From contig NZ_CP159992.1 of the NCBI RefSeq assembly GCF_040702995.1, forward strand, positions 4,613,501-4,677,500: a stretch of DNA of 64,000 nucleotides. Reading direction: 5' to 3'. The notes below the pieces were generated by a model, which made no database searches, had not been told where the DNA came from, and was given only the letters and a program-made list of their open reading frames with translations. Source of the stretch: Paenibacillus sp. AN1007. GTDB lineage: Bacteria; Bacillota; Bacilli; Paenibacillales; Paenibacillaceae. The translations under genes were made by a program, and so were the position numbers. Positions 27,132-36,408 of this stretch are shown here, in pieces. Position 1 is the first letter of the stretch; each line of letters opens with the position of its first letter.

Positions 27132-28973
27132 CTATTGCGCCTTCTTCCGCAGCTGGCTGTGATACAGCTCACTATAAAATCCACCCTGCTGAAGCAGCTC
27201 CTCATGTGATCCCTGCTCCAGCAATCGTCCGTCCTTCAGCACCAGAATCCGGTCTGCTTGACGGATCGTGTTCAGCCTGTGAGCAATGACAAAACTGGTG
27301 CGGCCCTGCATCAGACGCTCCAGCCCTTCCTGAATTTTGATCTCGGTCACGGTATCAATGCTGCTGGTTGCCTCGTCCAGTACCAGAATGGACGGATCAG
27401 CAAGAATAGCGCGGGCGATGGCAAGCAGCTGCTTTTGCCCCTGGCTAATACCGCTTCCATCGGCCTGAAGCACCCGATCATAACCATTCTTCATCCGCAT
27501 AATAAAGGAGTGCGCATTCGCCAGCTTGGAGGCAGCTTCCACCTCTTCATCGGTTGCATCCAGGCGCCCGAATCGGATATTTTCCCGAATCGTTCCCTGA
27601 AACAAAAATGAGTCCTGCAGTACAAATGCCATATGAGAGCGTAAACTTTCACGCCGAATGGTCGTCATATCGTGTCCGTCAACCGTAATTGTGCCGCTGG
27701 TTGGATCATAGAAACGGGATAGAAGCTGGATCAGCGTTGTTTTCCCTGCCCCTGTTGGGCCGACCAGCGCGATCATCTCGCCCGGCTTCGCTTCAAAGCT
27801 GATACCGCGCAGAATATCACGCCCTTCATCATATCCGAATGACACCTGATCAAACCGGACACTGCCCTCCATGTTATCCAAGGCTGTGGCCGCCCCTTCA
27901 TCCTTCGTTTCCTCATCCTCATCCAGCACTTCGAACACCCGCTCCGCCCCTGCAATCGCAGACAGCAGCGTGTTCCACTGATTCGCCAGATCATTTAACG
28001 GGCGTGTGAATTGACGCGCATATTCTACAAAGATAATAATGACCCCTACCGTTACGGAGCCTTGAATTGCCAATATCCCCCCAATCCCCGCTACTATGGC
28101 AAAGCTCAGGTTATTGAGTCCATTCATCAGTTTTGGAATAAAACCGGATATCGTCTGTGCCCAGAATGCGGAGATCCGGATGCGCATATTCCGTTCCTCA
28201 AAACCGCGAACGACGCGTTCTTCCTGTGAGAAGGCTTTAATAATGCGCTGCCCGGATAACGTTTCCTCGATATACCCGTTGAGTTCCCCAAGATTGCGCT
28301 GCCGCTCTTTGAAAAGCGGACCTGTTCTGCGCGTAATCCAGCGCATACCGAGAGCCATAAGCGGCACAACGATGAAGGTGAGCAGTGTCAGCAGCGGGCT
28401 GAGCCACAGCATCACACCTAATGTGCCGACCAGCGTTAGCACACTTGAAAAAATCTGAATGGCCGAGCTGTTCAGCGTGCTGCTGACATTCTCGATATCA
28501 TTGGTAACCCGGCTCATAATCTCGCCCTGCTGACGTCTGCCAAAGAACGGAATCGGCAGTTTATGCAGATGAGCAAACAGATCAAAGCGCATACGGAATA
28601 CCGTCTCCTGAGCAATCTCGATCATCCATATATTCTGCAGCCAGGATGTAAGGGAAAAGAGTATATACACCGCTGCCAGACCCAGAAGAAACCAGGTCCA
28701 ACTGGAGCTGTTCGCCTCACCAGCGATGAATTGGTCAACTGCTGCGCCGACCATATAAGGTCCGAGCAGAGCCAAAGCGGAGCTGGCAAACACCATCAGC
28801 AGTACAAGCGAAAGCTTGACCTTGCGGCGAGAGAGGTAACCCCAGATGCGTCCAAGTGTGCCCGACCAGTTTTTGGCTCGCGCCTTCGGTTTGCGCTGGC
28901 CTCCTGAACGGAGTGACTCCGAATCAAGTGCAGGCCGAGGCTGGCGGAACGGCTCAATGAGTGCTTTGAACAT
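27132..28973 (-). CDS. ABC multidrug exporter subunit B (canonical site)
   Basis: Half-transporter fusing a six-helix exporter domain (about residues 40-330) to an ATPase domain. Walker A is GPTGAGKTTLIQ, the signature is the non-canonical ISQGQKQLLAIARAI, and Walker B is ILVLDEATSSID with an intact catalytic Glu and switch His (VIAHRLNTI). ATG 28973 (MFKALIEPFRQ) is preceded by GGGGAGGG and overlaps the end of the upstream subunit by 20 nt, so the two are coupled. An N-terminal extension of about 40 residues precedes helix 1. It probably forms a heterodimer with that subunit, like other Firmicute heterodimeric exporters. Confidence 0.9.
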   Translation of the reverse strand: MFKALIEPFRQPRPALDSESLRSGGQRKPKARAKNWSGTLGRIWGYLSRRKVKLSLVLLMVFASSALALLGPYMVGAAVDQFIAGEANSSSWTWFLLGLAAVYILFSLTSWLQNIWMIEIAQETVFRMRFDLFAHLHKLPIPFFGRRQQGEIMSRVTNDIENVSSTLNSSAIQIFSSVLTLVGTLGVMLWLSPLLTLLTFIVVPLMALGMRWITRRTGPLFKERQRNLGELNGYIEETLSGQRIIKAFSQEERVVRGFEERNMRIRISAFWAQTISGFIPKLMNGLNNLSFAIVAGIGGILAIQGSVTVGVIIIFVEYARQFTRPLNDLANQWNTLLSAIAGAERVFEVLDEDEETKDEGAATALDNMEGSVRFDQVSFGYDEGRDILRGISFEAKPGEMIALVGPTGAGKTTLIQLLSRFYDPTSGTITVDGHDMTTIRRESLRSHMAFVLQDSFLFQGTIRENIRFGRLDATDEEVEAASKLANAHSFIMRMKNGYDRVLQADGSGISQGQKQLLAIARAILADPSILVLDEATSSIDTVTEIKIQEGLERLMQGRTSFVIAHRLNTIRQADRILVLKDGRLLEQGSHEELLQQGGFYSELYHSQLRKKAQ

Positions 28974-30741
28974 ACTGTGCGCCCTCCCCGTATTGTGATT
29001 CATGAATTCGGCGGTACAGCTCCGACGATTCCATCAAGTCTTCGTGTTTACCCTGCCCGATCAGCCGTCCGTCATCCAGCAGCAGAATGAGATCTGCCGA
29101 GGTGGTCGAACTGATCTTCTGCGTAATAATAAACGTGGTACATGAAAGCTCCTCCAGTGCGTTCAGCAGTCGCCCTTCGGTAGCTACATCCAGTGCGCTT
29201 GTGCTGTCATCAAGTATAAGAATGCTTGGGCGGCGCACCAAAGCTCTCGCAATGGATAAACGCTGTTTTTGGCCACCCGACAGGTTGACTCCACGCTGAC
29301 CAAGCTGTGTATCGTATCCATTCGGCAGCTGCTCAATAGTCTCATGAATCTGAGCCCGCTTTGCGGCTTCCACAATCTCTTCCATTGTGGCATCTTCTCG
29401 TCCCCAAGCAATATTGTCTCGTACAGAACCAGTGAACAGAACAACTTCTTGCGGAACATAACCGATGGACTTGCGAAGCGTCGGAAGATCCAGCTCTGAC
29501 GCATCCACAGCATCAATACGAATTTCACCCTGTTCTTCCGTATACAGTCGTGGAATCAGCTGTACCAGAGAGGATTTCCCTGATCCAGTTGCCCCCATAA
29601 TGGCAATTCGCTCCCCTGCTTTGGCTGAGAACGAGATGTCTTCCAGTACTTGGATCTCACTATTCGGATAACTGAAGCCCACTCCGCGGAACTCAACTGC
29701 TCCTTGTACAGTGCGCGGCTCTTGGCTATTTCGTGCAGAGCCGTCGCTGTCCGAATAACGAAAAGAGTTTGTGGAACCCGTACGCTCCGTCTCTGACATA
29801 TCCTCCGTTTCAAACACTTCATTCAGACGCTGTGCTGAAGCGCTCGCCCGTGAAAATGTTACCAAAATCCAGGAAAGCATCGATAACGCTCCAATCGTAC
29901 GCAGCAGATAATTAATGACCCCGACAACTTCACCAACGGTAGCCGAATTCGAAACAATATCCTTGCGTCCAAACCATAACACGGCGATGATACAGCCATT
30001 CATCATCAGCAGCATGAACGGCATCGTTGTCTCCGTGAGACGCAGCGCGGAGATTGTGCCTTTCATCAGCTTGCCGCTGTATCCGGCAAATCGTTCAATC
30101 TCGTGGCCCATCCGCACGAACACACGGATCAGCCGAATGCCTGTCAGATTCTCCTGGATGATGCTGTTCACGGCATCCAGTCTGCGCTGCACATTGCGGA
30201 ACAGCAGCGCTGCCTTTTTAATCATCCAGATGACAACCACGAGCAGCACCGGCACCATGACAACGAGCAGCAGGCCCAGTCTCGGATTCACCACTATAGC
30301 CATAATCATACTTCCGATTACTACGAGCGGAACACGGGTCATGAAACGCAGACTCATGAAGATCGTATCCTGCACCTGAGTCACATCCCCGGTTAAGCGG
30401 GTGATTAGCGATGATGTGGCAAATCGGTTGAACACCGCATAGGAAAACGTTTGCATCTTGTCATACAGCTTCTCTCTTAGGTCATACCCAAACCCCAGAC
30501 TGGCATGGGAGGCAAAAAATGAGCTTGCAATCCCGGCGGCAAACGCGATGACCGCACTGCCAACCAATACACCACCCCACATCCAAACGACGCCCAAGTC
30601 TCCCTGCTGGATGCCGCTATCAATGATTTTGGAGATCAGATACGGCTGCGCCAGCTCCACCGTTAATTCAATCAGCATCATGACTAACGCTGCAATGGCG
30701 GCGACCCGGTACTTTTTCAAGTGAACAAACAGCTTGAGCAT
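28954..30741 (-). CDS. ABC multidrug exporter subunit A (degenerate site)
   Basis: Exporter half-transporter of 595 residues: transmembrane domain about 1-300, then the ATPase domain with Walker A GATGSGKSSLVQ, signature LSGGQKQRLSIARAL and Walker B ILILDDSTSALD. The residue after Walker B is Asp instead of the catalytic Glu, and the switch position reads ITQKISS rather than an H-loop His. Its own composite ATP site is therefore expected to be slow or inactive, as in asymmetric heterodimeric exporters. ATG 30741 (MLKLFVHLKKY) lies 7 nt after GGAGG. First gene of a two-gene operon. Confidence 0.9.
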   Translation of the reverse strand: MLKLFVHLKKYRVAAIAALVMMLIELTVELAQPYLISKIIDSGIQQGDLGVVWMWGGVLVGSAVIAFAAGIASSFFASHASLGFGYDLREKLYDKMQTFSYAVFNRFATSSLITRLTGDVTQVQDTIFMSLRFMTRVPLVVIGSMIMAIVVNPRLGLLLVVMVPVLLVVVIWMIKKAALLFRNVQRRLDAVNSIIQENLTGIRLIRVFVRMGHEIERFAGYSGKLMKGTISALRLTETTMPFMLLMMNGCIIAVLWFGRKDIVSNSATVGEVVGVINYLLRTIGALSMLSWILVTFSRASASAQRLNEVFETEDMSETERTGSTNSFRYSDSDGSARNSQEPRTVQGAVEFRGVGFSYPNSEIQVLEDISFSAKAGERIAIMGATGSGKSSLVQLIPRLYTEEQGEIRIDAVDASELDLPTLRKSIGYVPQEVVLFTGSVRDNIAWGREDATMEEIVEAAKRAQIHETIEQLPNGYDTQLGQRGVNLSGGQKQRLSIARALVRRPSILILDDSTSALDVATEGRLLNALEELSCTTFIITQKISSTTSADLILLLDDGRLIGQGKHEDLMESSELYRRIHESQYGEGAQYVQSTH

Positions 30742-30974
30742 TCCCATTCCTCCGGCCCGGAGCACGTTACATGGCGATACTGCATCATATTTACACCATA
30801 AGCTCCGTTATTCTCTTTCTTTAAAGCTATGTAAAATTTCACGTAACCCATACGACTATTATATCGCATTTTCCAGCTGTACATCGTTACGTTCTTCTCA
30901 TTTTTAGTATTAACCTTAATTTTTAACCTGAAATCGACTGCACATTATAACATGCTGACTATAAACCAAACAAA

Positions 30975-31008
30975 ATACCCAAGTCAGCGCTGCCCGCTGC
31001 CTGGGTAT
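30975..31008 (-). terminator. Terminator of the cotH-like gene
   Basis: ATACCC and GGGTAT with inner CAGCG/CGCTG pairing, starting 2 bp after the stop codon; TTTTGTTT follows on the minus strand. The remaining gap to 30742 shows no gene. Confidence 0.8.
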
Positions 31009-31010
31009 CT

Positions 31011-32063
31011 TTAGAGCTGATTCAACGCAGTGCCCACATGCTCCCGGCGCTCCTTCACATACGTACGAATCTTCTCGGGTTCATTCAGAAAGACGTTCAT
31101 CGGCCATTTCATGTAAGGGTCATTCTTCACATCTTCCTTGATCTCATCGTGCAGACGGTATACCAGCGGCATGACCTTCTTCTCCGTAAATGCATTCTCC
31201 AGAAGCTGATGCATCAGCCTCTTATACTGCCCACGATACACACGGAATGCCAACAGCCTGCCCGTCAGTTTGTTGTATCCCTGAATGCGAACCAAATTCG
31301 GATTGACCTTTACACCGTAACAATTTCTTCCCCAAGTCCCTTCGTAGTCCCAAGGCAGAATGCCGTATTTTCGATTCCTGGCTTGTTCATACCATGTATA
31401 GTTCTGATGAAATCCGTCAAAGTTGCCTGTCAGCACAGCCCCGCTTAACCAGCGCATATAGTTGTCAATATCCACTCTCGATTGCAAAAAACGGAATAAA
31501 TCCATTTTCGACTTGGCATTTAATTGTTGTATAAATCTGCGCAGCCTTCTGCGATCCTCCATACTGCCCCGAATCAGGCTGTATCCCGACAGCACGTTTG
31601 TTCCCGATTCAGATGAACTGGAGGAGTGTGCAAAGTCGGCACGGTCGTTGACGGCATAGAAAATACTCCGGACCGGCATTCTCCTTTGACGAAAAAAAGA
31701 GGACTTCACCCCTTCGATTCGTAAATACACCCCTTCAAGCTGGCCATTGAGATATAGTACACAGTGGCGCGAAGCAGGGGCTGGTACACGAATCGATTCA
31801 AAAAATTGGAACGAAAGGGCGTTCCGCAGCAGTGACGGGTCATCGTATTCTGCATTGAAGTGGTACGTGCGGCTGGATGTACGAACCTCGAATGATTTTT
31901 TGACATAAGCACGTGTATGTCCTCCCCGGTACCGAATTCGAATGGGAAGCTGCTTACCATCTATATGCATCGTTCCATTTACAAACGTTTCTGACCATAT
32001 ATTCGATGTTAACTGCTGGTATTCGTTCGCAGAGACATGGATGTGGTAGACAGGTAGAGTCAT
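31011..32063 (-). CDS. CotH-family spore coat protein kinase
   Basis: Atypical protein kinase of the CotH fold, which in Bacillus phosphorylates coat proteins. Family features are IRYRGGHTRAYVKKSFEVR near the N-terminus (RGxxSR/K-like, nucleotide-binding Lys), LEGVYLRIEGVKSSFF, and the metal-binding stretch GNFDGFHQNYTWYEQ with ILPWDYEGTWG. Length of 350 residues is normal. I favour ATG 32063 (MTLPVYHIHVS) behind AAGGCGG; an upstream GTG would add seven residues. It sits among sporulation and germination genes, and a mother-cell promoter is likely but I could not identify one. Confidence 0.88.
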   Translation of the reverse strand: MTLPVYHIHVSANEYQQLTSNIWSETFVNGTMHIDGKQLPIRIRYRGGHTRAYVKKSFEVRTSSRTYHFNAEYDDPSLLRNALSFQFFESIRVPAPASRHCVLYLNGQLEGVYLRIEGVKSSFFRQRRMPVRSIFYAVNDRADFAHSSSSSESGTNVLSGYSLIRGSMEDRRRLRRFIQQLNAKSKMDLFRFLQSRVDIDNYMRWLSGAVLTGNFDGFHQNYTWYEQARNRKYGILPWDYEGTWGRNCYGVKVNPNLVRIQGYNKLTGRLLAFRVYRGQYKRLMHQLLENAFTEKKVMPLVYRLHDEIKEDVKNDPYMKWPMNVFLNEPEKIRTYVKERREHVGTALNQL

Positions 32064-32406
32064 TTCCATCCGCCTTTCGATCACTTGTGGAATTAGCCCG
32101 TAGACTGTTACACCATCCTATGCACATACACATCAGGACGGAAGGGCGATTGTACAGCCTTTTTTAGGAACCATATGCAAATTCATATGTAAAATTAGCT
32201 GATAAAACGTAACAGCAATCTATAAATTACCATTTCTTTCATAGATTCCTGCCAATTTACTATATAAATAGTGTTCTGCTGGTTCCTCCGATGTTACGTA
32301 CACATATGATTAAACTACAGACAGACTCCAATGACGAGTGGAAGGGATTCATATAACAACCGTCATCGGCCTATCTGAACTTATATCAGGGAAGGGGCAA
32401 TATACA

Positions 32407-33075
32407 ATGTCTATGAACGGTCATGGATTGAGAGGTTTAGTCGGAAGAGAAGTCAAGGTCAATCGTGGAGGACCCGATTCGGTACAAGGTACGCTGATGG
32501 ATGTGCGCTGGGACTATATGGCAGTGAGCTGCAAAGAAGGTATCGTGTATGTAAATGAATCTCATGTCAAAAGCATTACGGACACTGGCCGTTCCGGCGG
32601 AGTTAGAGGACCCATGGGGAATCCGATTCCATCCAACACATTCCTTGGAGTTATGCAGGCACTTCGCTTCCGCCAAGTACAGATCAACCGTGGAGGTCCT
32701 GAAAAAGTGGAAGGTATCCTGGCCGATGCCAACCAAAGCCAATTGATTCTGACTTTAAAAAATCAGGAGATCATTCGTATTCCGCTGCAGCACGTAAAAT
32801 CCGTCTCTCTGGTTCGCGGAAGCAGCAATAATAACAACAGTAACAACACAAGCCAAGGGAACAAAACACAAAATACGCAATCCGGCGGCAATCGTTCCCA
32901 AGGGAATCGCAGTACGGGCAGCCAAGCTTGCAGAAATAAATCCCAAGGGAACAAAAATCAGGGAACTAAATCAAACAACAAGTCATGGGGAAACCAGTCT
33001 CACGGAAATAAGTCTGGTGGCAGCAAATCACGGGGAAATCAATCTCGTGGAAACAAGTCTGGTGGCAAACGTTAA
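32407..33075 (+). CDS. DUF2642-like two-repeat protein with low-complexity tail (probable spore coat protein)
   Basis: The first 140 residues contain two copies of a small beta-rich module: GLVGREVKVNRGGPDSVQGTL with a following VYVNESHVKSI, then RFRQVQINRGGPEKVEGIL with IRIPLQHVKSV. This resembles the DUF2642 fold found in Bacillaceae spore proteins. The last 75 residues are a Gly/Asn/Ser/Lys/Gln repeat built from SQGNKS, SRGNQ and GNKSGG units, typical of coat proteins with disordered tails. ATG 32407 follows GGAAGGGG. It heads a plus-strand cluster that ends with a second protein of the same fold. Structural spore-surface function is inferred. Confidence 0.65.
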   Translation: MSMNGHGLRGLVGREVKVNRGGPDSVQGTLMDVRWDYMAVSCKEGIVYVNESHVKSITDTGRSGGVRGPMGNPIPSNTFLGVMQALRFRQVQINRGGPEKVEGILADANQSQLILTLKNQEIIRIPLQHVKSVSLVRGSSNNNNSNNTSQGNKTQNTQSGGNRSQGNRSTGSQACRNKSQGNKNQGTKSNNKSWGNQSHGNKSGGSKSRGNQSRGNKSGGKR

Positions 33076-33140
33076 TTCAGCAAGGTAGTTCAACGATAAT
33101 GAGGAGTTAATTTACTGCCAGTTTAAAGGGGGGAATGATC

Positions 33141-33278
33141 ATGCTGATCTTTATTGCAATCGTCTTGACAGGTGTGCCTTTGTACTGGATCGTTATGCCG
33201 GGAAGGCCTGCCCCGACTCACGAACATCTGATTCCATCTTCACAAGGACTTCTCCCCCTGGGAGGTGAATCACAGTAA
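33141..33278 (+). CDS. 45-residue single-pass membrane protein
   Basis: Tiny gene not usually called. It has ATG 33141 behind GGGGGG, a hydrophobic N-terminal helix (MLIFIAIVLTGVPLYWIVM) and a short polar tail ending GGESQ. Its TAA is immediately followed by the ATG of the transporter gene, whose ribosome site GGAGGTGA lies inside this frame, so the two are translationally coupled. It could be an assembly or regulatory subunit of the transporter; that is inference from position and length. Confidence 0.6.
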   Translation: MLIFIAIVLTGVPLYWIVMPGRPAPTHEHLIPSSQGLLPLGGESQ

Positions 33279-34634
33279 ATGCCAGATTACCAGTTGTGGT
33301 TAACCTTCGGGGTATTCATCATCACGGTTATTTTTCTCATGTGGCGGCCGGGCGGATTAAATGAATCTATACCCACTTCGCTTGGTGCCCTGCTTCTTGT
33401 TATAACCGGTGTGAGCAGTCTAACTCATATCCTGGGTATTTTCGAAATTGTATCTGGTGCAGCAATCACGATTCTCTCTACCATTGTTATGTCCATCATT
33501 CTGGATAGTATCGGCTTTTTTCGCTGGATTGCTGTCAATATGATTGAAAAGGCACGCGGCTCCGGCTTCCGATTATTCTGGCTCATTCTATTACTCTGTT
33601 TTCTCATGACCATCTTCTTTAACAACGACGGCAGCATTCTGATCACTACCCCCATTATCATTCGAATTTGTGTCATGCTGCGTCTGAAAATGCATCAGCA
33701 GCTGCCCTACCTCATCTCCGGTGCACTCATCGCTACAGCTTCCAGTGCCCCCATCGGACTAAGCAACCTTGCTAACCTGATCGCCTTGAAGATGGTGGGA
33801 TTAAATCTGAACACCTACACTCAGATGATGTTTATACCATCCATGCTCGGGATTACCGCCATGACTCTCCTGCTGCTCTACTATTTTCGCAAAAGCATAC
33901 CCAGAGCTATCCACCATTTTCCGATATCTATGCAAAACGCATCTGGTTCAGGTTATCATCCGCTTCAGACGACTGAATCCGACAACTTCAAAAACAATGT
34001 AGACTGGTGGTTGTTCCGTGTCTGTATCGGAATTGTAGTGTTCATCCGGGCAGGATATTTTCTGGCGGAACAATTCGGTATACACATGGAGATCGTCGCC
34101 ATCACCGGTGTGGTTCTCATGCTTGCTGTACGATGGTACCGTACACGCTCCGGACTGAAGGACGTCATCACGCAGACGCCATGGCATATTCTTCTCTTTG
34201 CCTTCAGTATCTATATTATCGTGGATAGTCTTCACCGAGCCGGAATGACAACATGGATTACTGAATTCACAGGTCCGATTGCAGCGAATGGAAATGCCAG
34301 TCTTATTGCTGTATCCGGTTTACTGCTGACGGTGCTGTCTAATTTGTTCAATAATCTTCCCTCGGTCATGATCGGAACATTTGCTGTTACTGACCTTCAT
34401 TTGAGTGATGCCCAGCTGCATCTGGCGTACCTTGCCAATATATTAGGCAGTGACATTGGAGCATTATTGACCCCTATAGGCACACTAGCTACCTTAATTT
34501 GGATGTATATATTACGGACTCACCATATTCGAGTTTCATGGAAACAGTATATGAAGGTGACCTTCATTGTGATACCCATCAGTTTAATAATCAGCCTGTT
34601 TTCCTTATATATTTGGGTGGCTGTACTGTTTTGA
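33279..34634 (+). CDS. ArsB/NhaD-type ion transporter
   Basis: Polytopic membrane protein of 451 residues with about eleven helices, of the ion-transporter superfamily that includes ArsB and NhaD. Both conserved re-entrant motifs are present: FFNNDGSILITTPIII in the first half and NLFNNLPSVMIGTFAV in the second, plus GSDIGALLTPIGTLATLIWM near the end. No arsR or arsC lies nearby; instead the gene is flanked by DUF2642-like spore-type proteins. Arsenite export is therefore only one possibility, and another anion or cation moved in sporulating cells is equally plausible. Confidence 0.8.
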   Translation: MPDYQLWLTFGVFIITVIFLMWRPGGLNESIPTSLGALLLVITGVSSLTHILGIFEIVSGAAITILSTIVMSIILDSIGFFRWIAVNMIEKARGSGFRLFWLILLLCFLMTIFFNNDGSILITTPIIIRICVMLRLKMHQQLPYLISGALIATASSAPIGLSNLANLIALKMVGLNLNTYTQMMFIPSMLGITAMTLLLLYYFRKSIPRAIHHFPISMQNASGSGYHPLQTTESDNFKNNVDWWLFRVCIGIVVFIRAGYFLAEQFGIHMEIVAITGVVLMLAVRWYRTRSGLKDVITQTPWHILLFAFSIYIIVDSLHRAGMTTWITEFTGPIAANGNASLIAVSGLLLTVLSNLFNNLPSVMIGTFAVTDLHLSDAQLHLAYLANILGSDIGALLTPIGTLATLIWMYILRTHHIRVSWKQYMKVTFIVIPISLIISLFSLYIWVAVLF

Positions 34635-34647
34635 GAGGAGGTATACT

Positions 34648-35313
34648 GTGAAACTTGCAGCGATGTTAGGTAAAAACATTGAATTTGAGCTATCCGGCTG
34701 TAAGCTGCTTATCCAGGGTGAGGTCATAGATGCAGGTGAAGATATCATGGTCGTGTATGGTAATCAACGCTACATTTATGTGCCGCTCCATCATCTTCAA
34801 ACGTTGCGTTTTATGAAATCAGAAGAAAATTCAAATCATATGGACATGCCCACACCAGATCCTGAAATGGATCATGACAATATCTCTTATCGAAAAGTGC
34901 TCATGAATGCTCGCGGAAAATTTAGTGAAATCTCCATCGGTGGACGAACGCTGCACGGCTATATTACCAGCATCATGAACGATTATTTCATTTTCTATTC
35001 TCCTTTGCACCAATCCGTCTATGTGTCTATCCATCACTTGAAATACATTATCCCTTCTCCTGCCAACAGCAGACCTTATGCAATGGATTATCAGCATTTC
35101 CCGATACAGCCCTCTTCGATCTCGCTGTCTCGCACCCTCGATCAACAGCTGCAAAAAATGACAGGAGAACTTGTCATCCTGAACCTGGGTTACAAACCCG
35201 AACAGACAGGATTGCTGAAAAGTATAAGCAATAGAATGCTTGAAGTCATTGATGCCGAGGGTTCCGCACGCTTCATGCATACCAGCCATGTTCAAACCCT
35301 TCATCTACCTTGA
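34648..35313 (+). CDS. DUF2642-like repeat protein
   Basis: 221 residues with three related beta-rich modules: NIEFELSGCKLLIQGEVIDA..YIYVPLHHLQTLRF, EISIGGRTLHGYIT..SVYVSIHHLKYI, and LVILNLGYKPEQTGLL..MHTSHVQTLHL. Each ends in a V-x-x-x-H-[VL]-[KQ] motif like those of the protein at 32407-33075. No signal peptide or membrane segment. It starts 13 bp after the transporter stop behind GAGAGGAGG, so it is in the same operon. Function unknown, probably spore-associated. Confidence 0.6.
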   Translation: MKLAAMLGKNIEFELSGCKLLIQGEVIDAGEDIMVVYGNQRYIYVPLHHLQTLRFMKSEENSNHMDMPTPDPEMDHDNISYRKVLMNARGKFSEISIGGRTLHGYITSIMNDYFIFYSPLHQSVYVSIHHLKYIIPSPANSRPYAMDYQHFPIQPSSISLSRTLDQQLQKMTGELVILNLGYKPEQTGLLKSISNRMLEVIDAEGSARFMHTSHVQTLHLP

Positions 35314-35329
35314 TGGGAATTAGAATACC

Positions 35330-35377
35330 AACAGGGATATTCCGGAGATTGGCATTATGCCCCGGAATATCCCTGTT
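35330..35377. terminator. Bidirectional terminator
   Basis: AACAGGGATATTCCGG pairs with CCGGAATATCCCTGTT, a 16-bp perfect stem between convergent genes. Confidence 0.85.
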
Positions 35378-35425
35378 ATATGTTTGCTGAATCCGAAATC
35401 GAGACTCCTGTCATCTGACTGCTGA

Positions 35426-36166
35426 TTACTTGATCCCTTTCGCCTTCGCCATGTGCTCGGCCCGAATCAGATGATCCGTTGAATTCGCTGTGTTCAGTAT
35501 GTTCCAGATCGCCTGAATATCCTGCTCTGGGTACAAAGTTTCAGGGAGCTCTGTCTCCAGCCGTTCTGTCTTGCGCTGAATCGTCTCCACCAATTCATGA
35601 TCGTAGATTACCATTTCATCGGAATTGACATACCTTACGGCTGGATCAACGCTGATTCGGCAGCGATTCGTGAATGTCACCATGGAGACAAGTCTCACAC
35701 GTTTGTACTCTCCAAGATGTGCTTGAATGGCTTCAACATGAGCACGGTGCTGCATCAGCGGATTGTACATTTTGACACGACTGCTGCTCACCGACCAATT
35801 CGCTTCCCGCCGGCCGCCGCGAATCTCTCCGGTTGTCAGGTTCCGGGTTTCGATGACAAAGATTGCCCGCGGCCCAATGACCACATGATCAATCTGTGAA
35901 TACCCCGAACGCGACTTCGGGTTGGTAACCAGAAGATCATTCAACACTTTATATTCACTGGGCAGACCAAGCAGAAGCTCGGAGGTCGTAGGTTCTTGCG
36001 GCACACTGATCCAATCCATATCCGACTTTTTCTTCTTGCGCCGACTGCGTACAAGACGTGGAGGAACAGCAGCTGCGGTTGACAGAGCTGAAGCTGTAAC
36101 AGCATCGGTAAGTGGGCTCACAAGCTCTGGCTGCGTCTTGAACAGAGAACGAATTTTTTTGAACAT
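35426..36166 (-). CDS. NERD-domain protein
   Basis: Nuclease-related-domain protein of 246 residues. The NERD core (about 75-180) is recognisable by GLPSEYKVLNDLL, SQIDHVVIGPRAIFVIETRN, and NPLMQHRAHVEAIQAHLG. It is preceded by a basic linker with RSRRKKKK, a possible nucleic-acid or membrane contact. ATG 36166 follows GGAG at 7 nt. NERD proteins are often found with helicases or in stress and sporulation settings; the activity of this one is not known. Single gene with the convergent terminator behind it. Confidence 0.8.
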   Translation of the reverse strand: MFKKIRSLFKTQPELVSPLTDAVTASALSTAAAVPPRLVRSRRKKKKSDMDWISVPQEPTTSELLLGLPSEYKVLNDLLVTNPKSRSGYSQIDHVVIGPRAIFVIETRNLTTGEIRGGRREANWSVSSSRVKMYNPLMQHRAHVEAIQAHLGEYKRVRLVSMVTFTNRCRISVDPAVRYVNSDEMVIYDHELVETIQRKTERLETELPETLYPEQDIQAIWNILNTANSTDHLIRAEHMAKAKGIK

Positions 36167-36350
36167 GGGCAGACTCCATTCGATTTAGAGTGGCACATCC
36201 ATTATGTAAACTTCTATTTCTTATGTCGGATTAAGTCGAACGAAAGTAAAGATGTTTTCCCTAAATTCATTTTTTACTTAAAAGTGCACGATATAATATA
36301 CCCAAATCTGTGACTTTAGACACAGGTATATGTTCAAAATATAAAAAAAA

Positions 36351-36390
36351 GGCAGCATTCCCTTTTCCCTAAGCAAAAGAGTCCGCTGCC
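36351..36390 (-). terminator. Terminator of the oxidoreductase gene
   Basis: GGCAGC and GCTGCC enclose an inner CCTTTT/AAAAG pairing; on the minus strand a run of eight T follows. Confidence 0.85.
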
Positions 36391-36408
36391 GTCTTCACAT
36401 GTTGGCTT

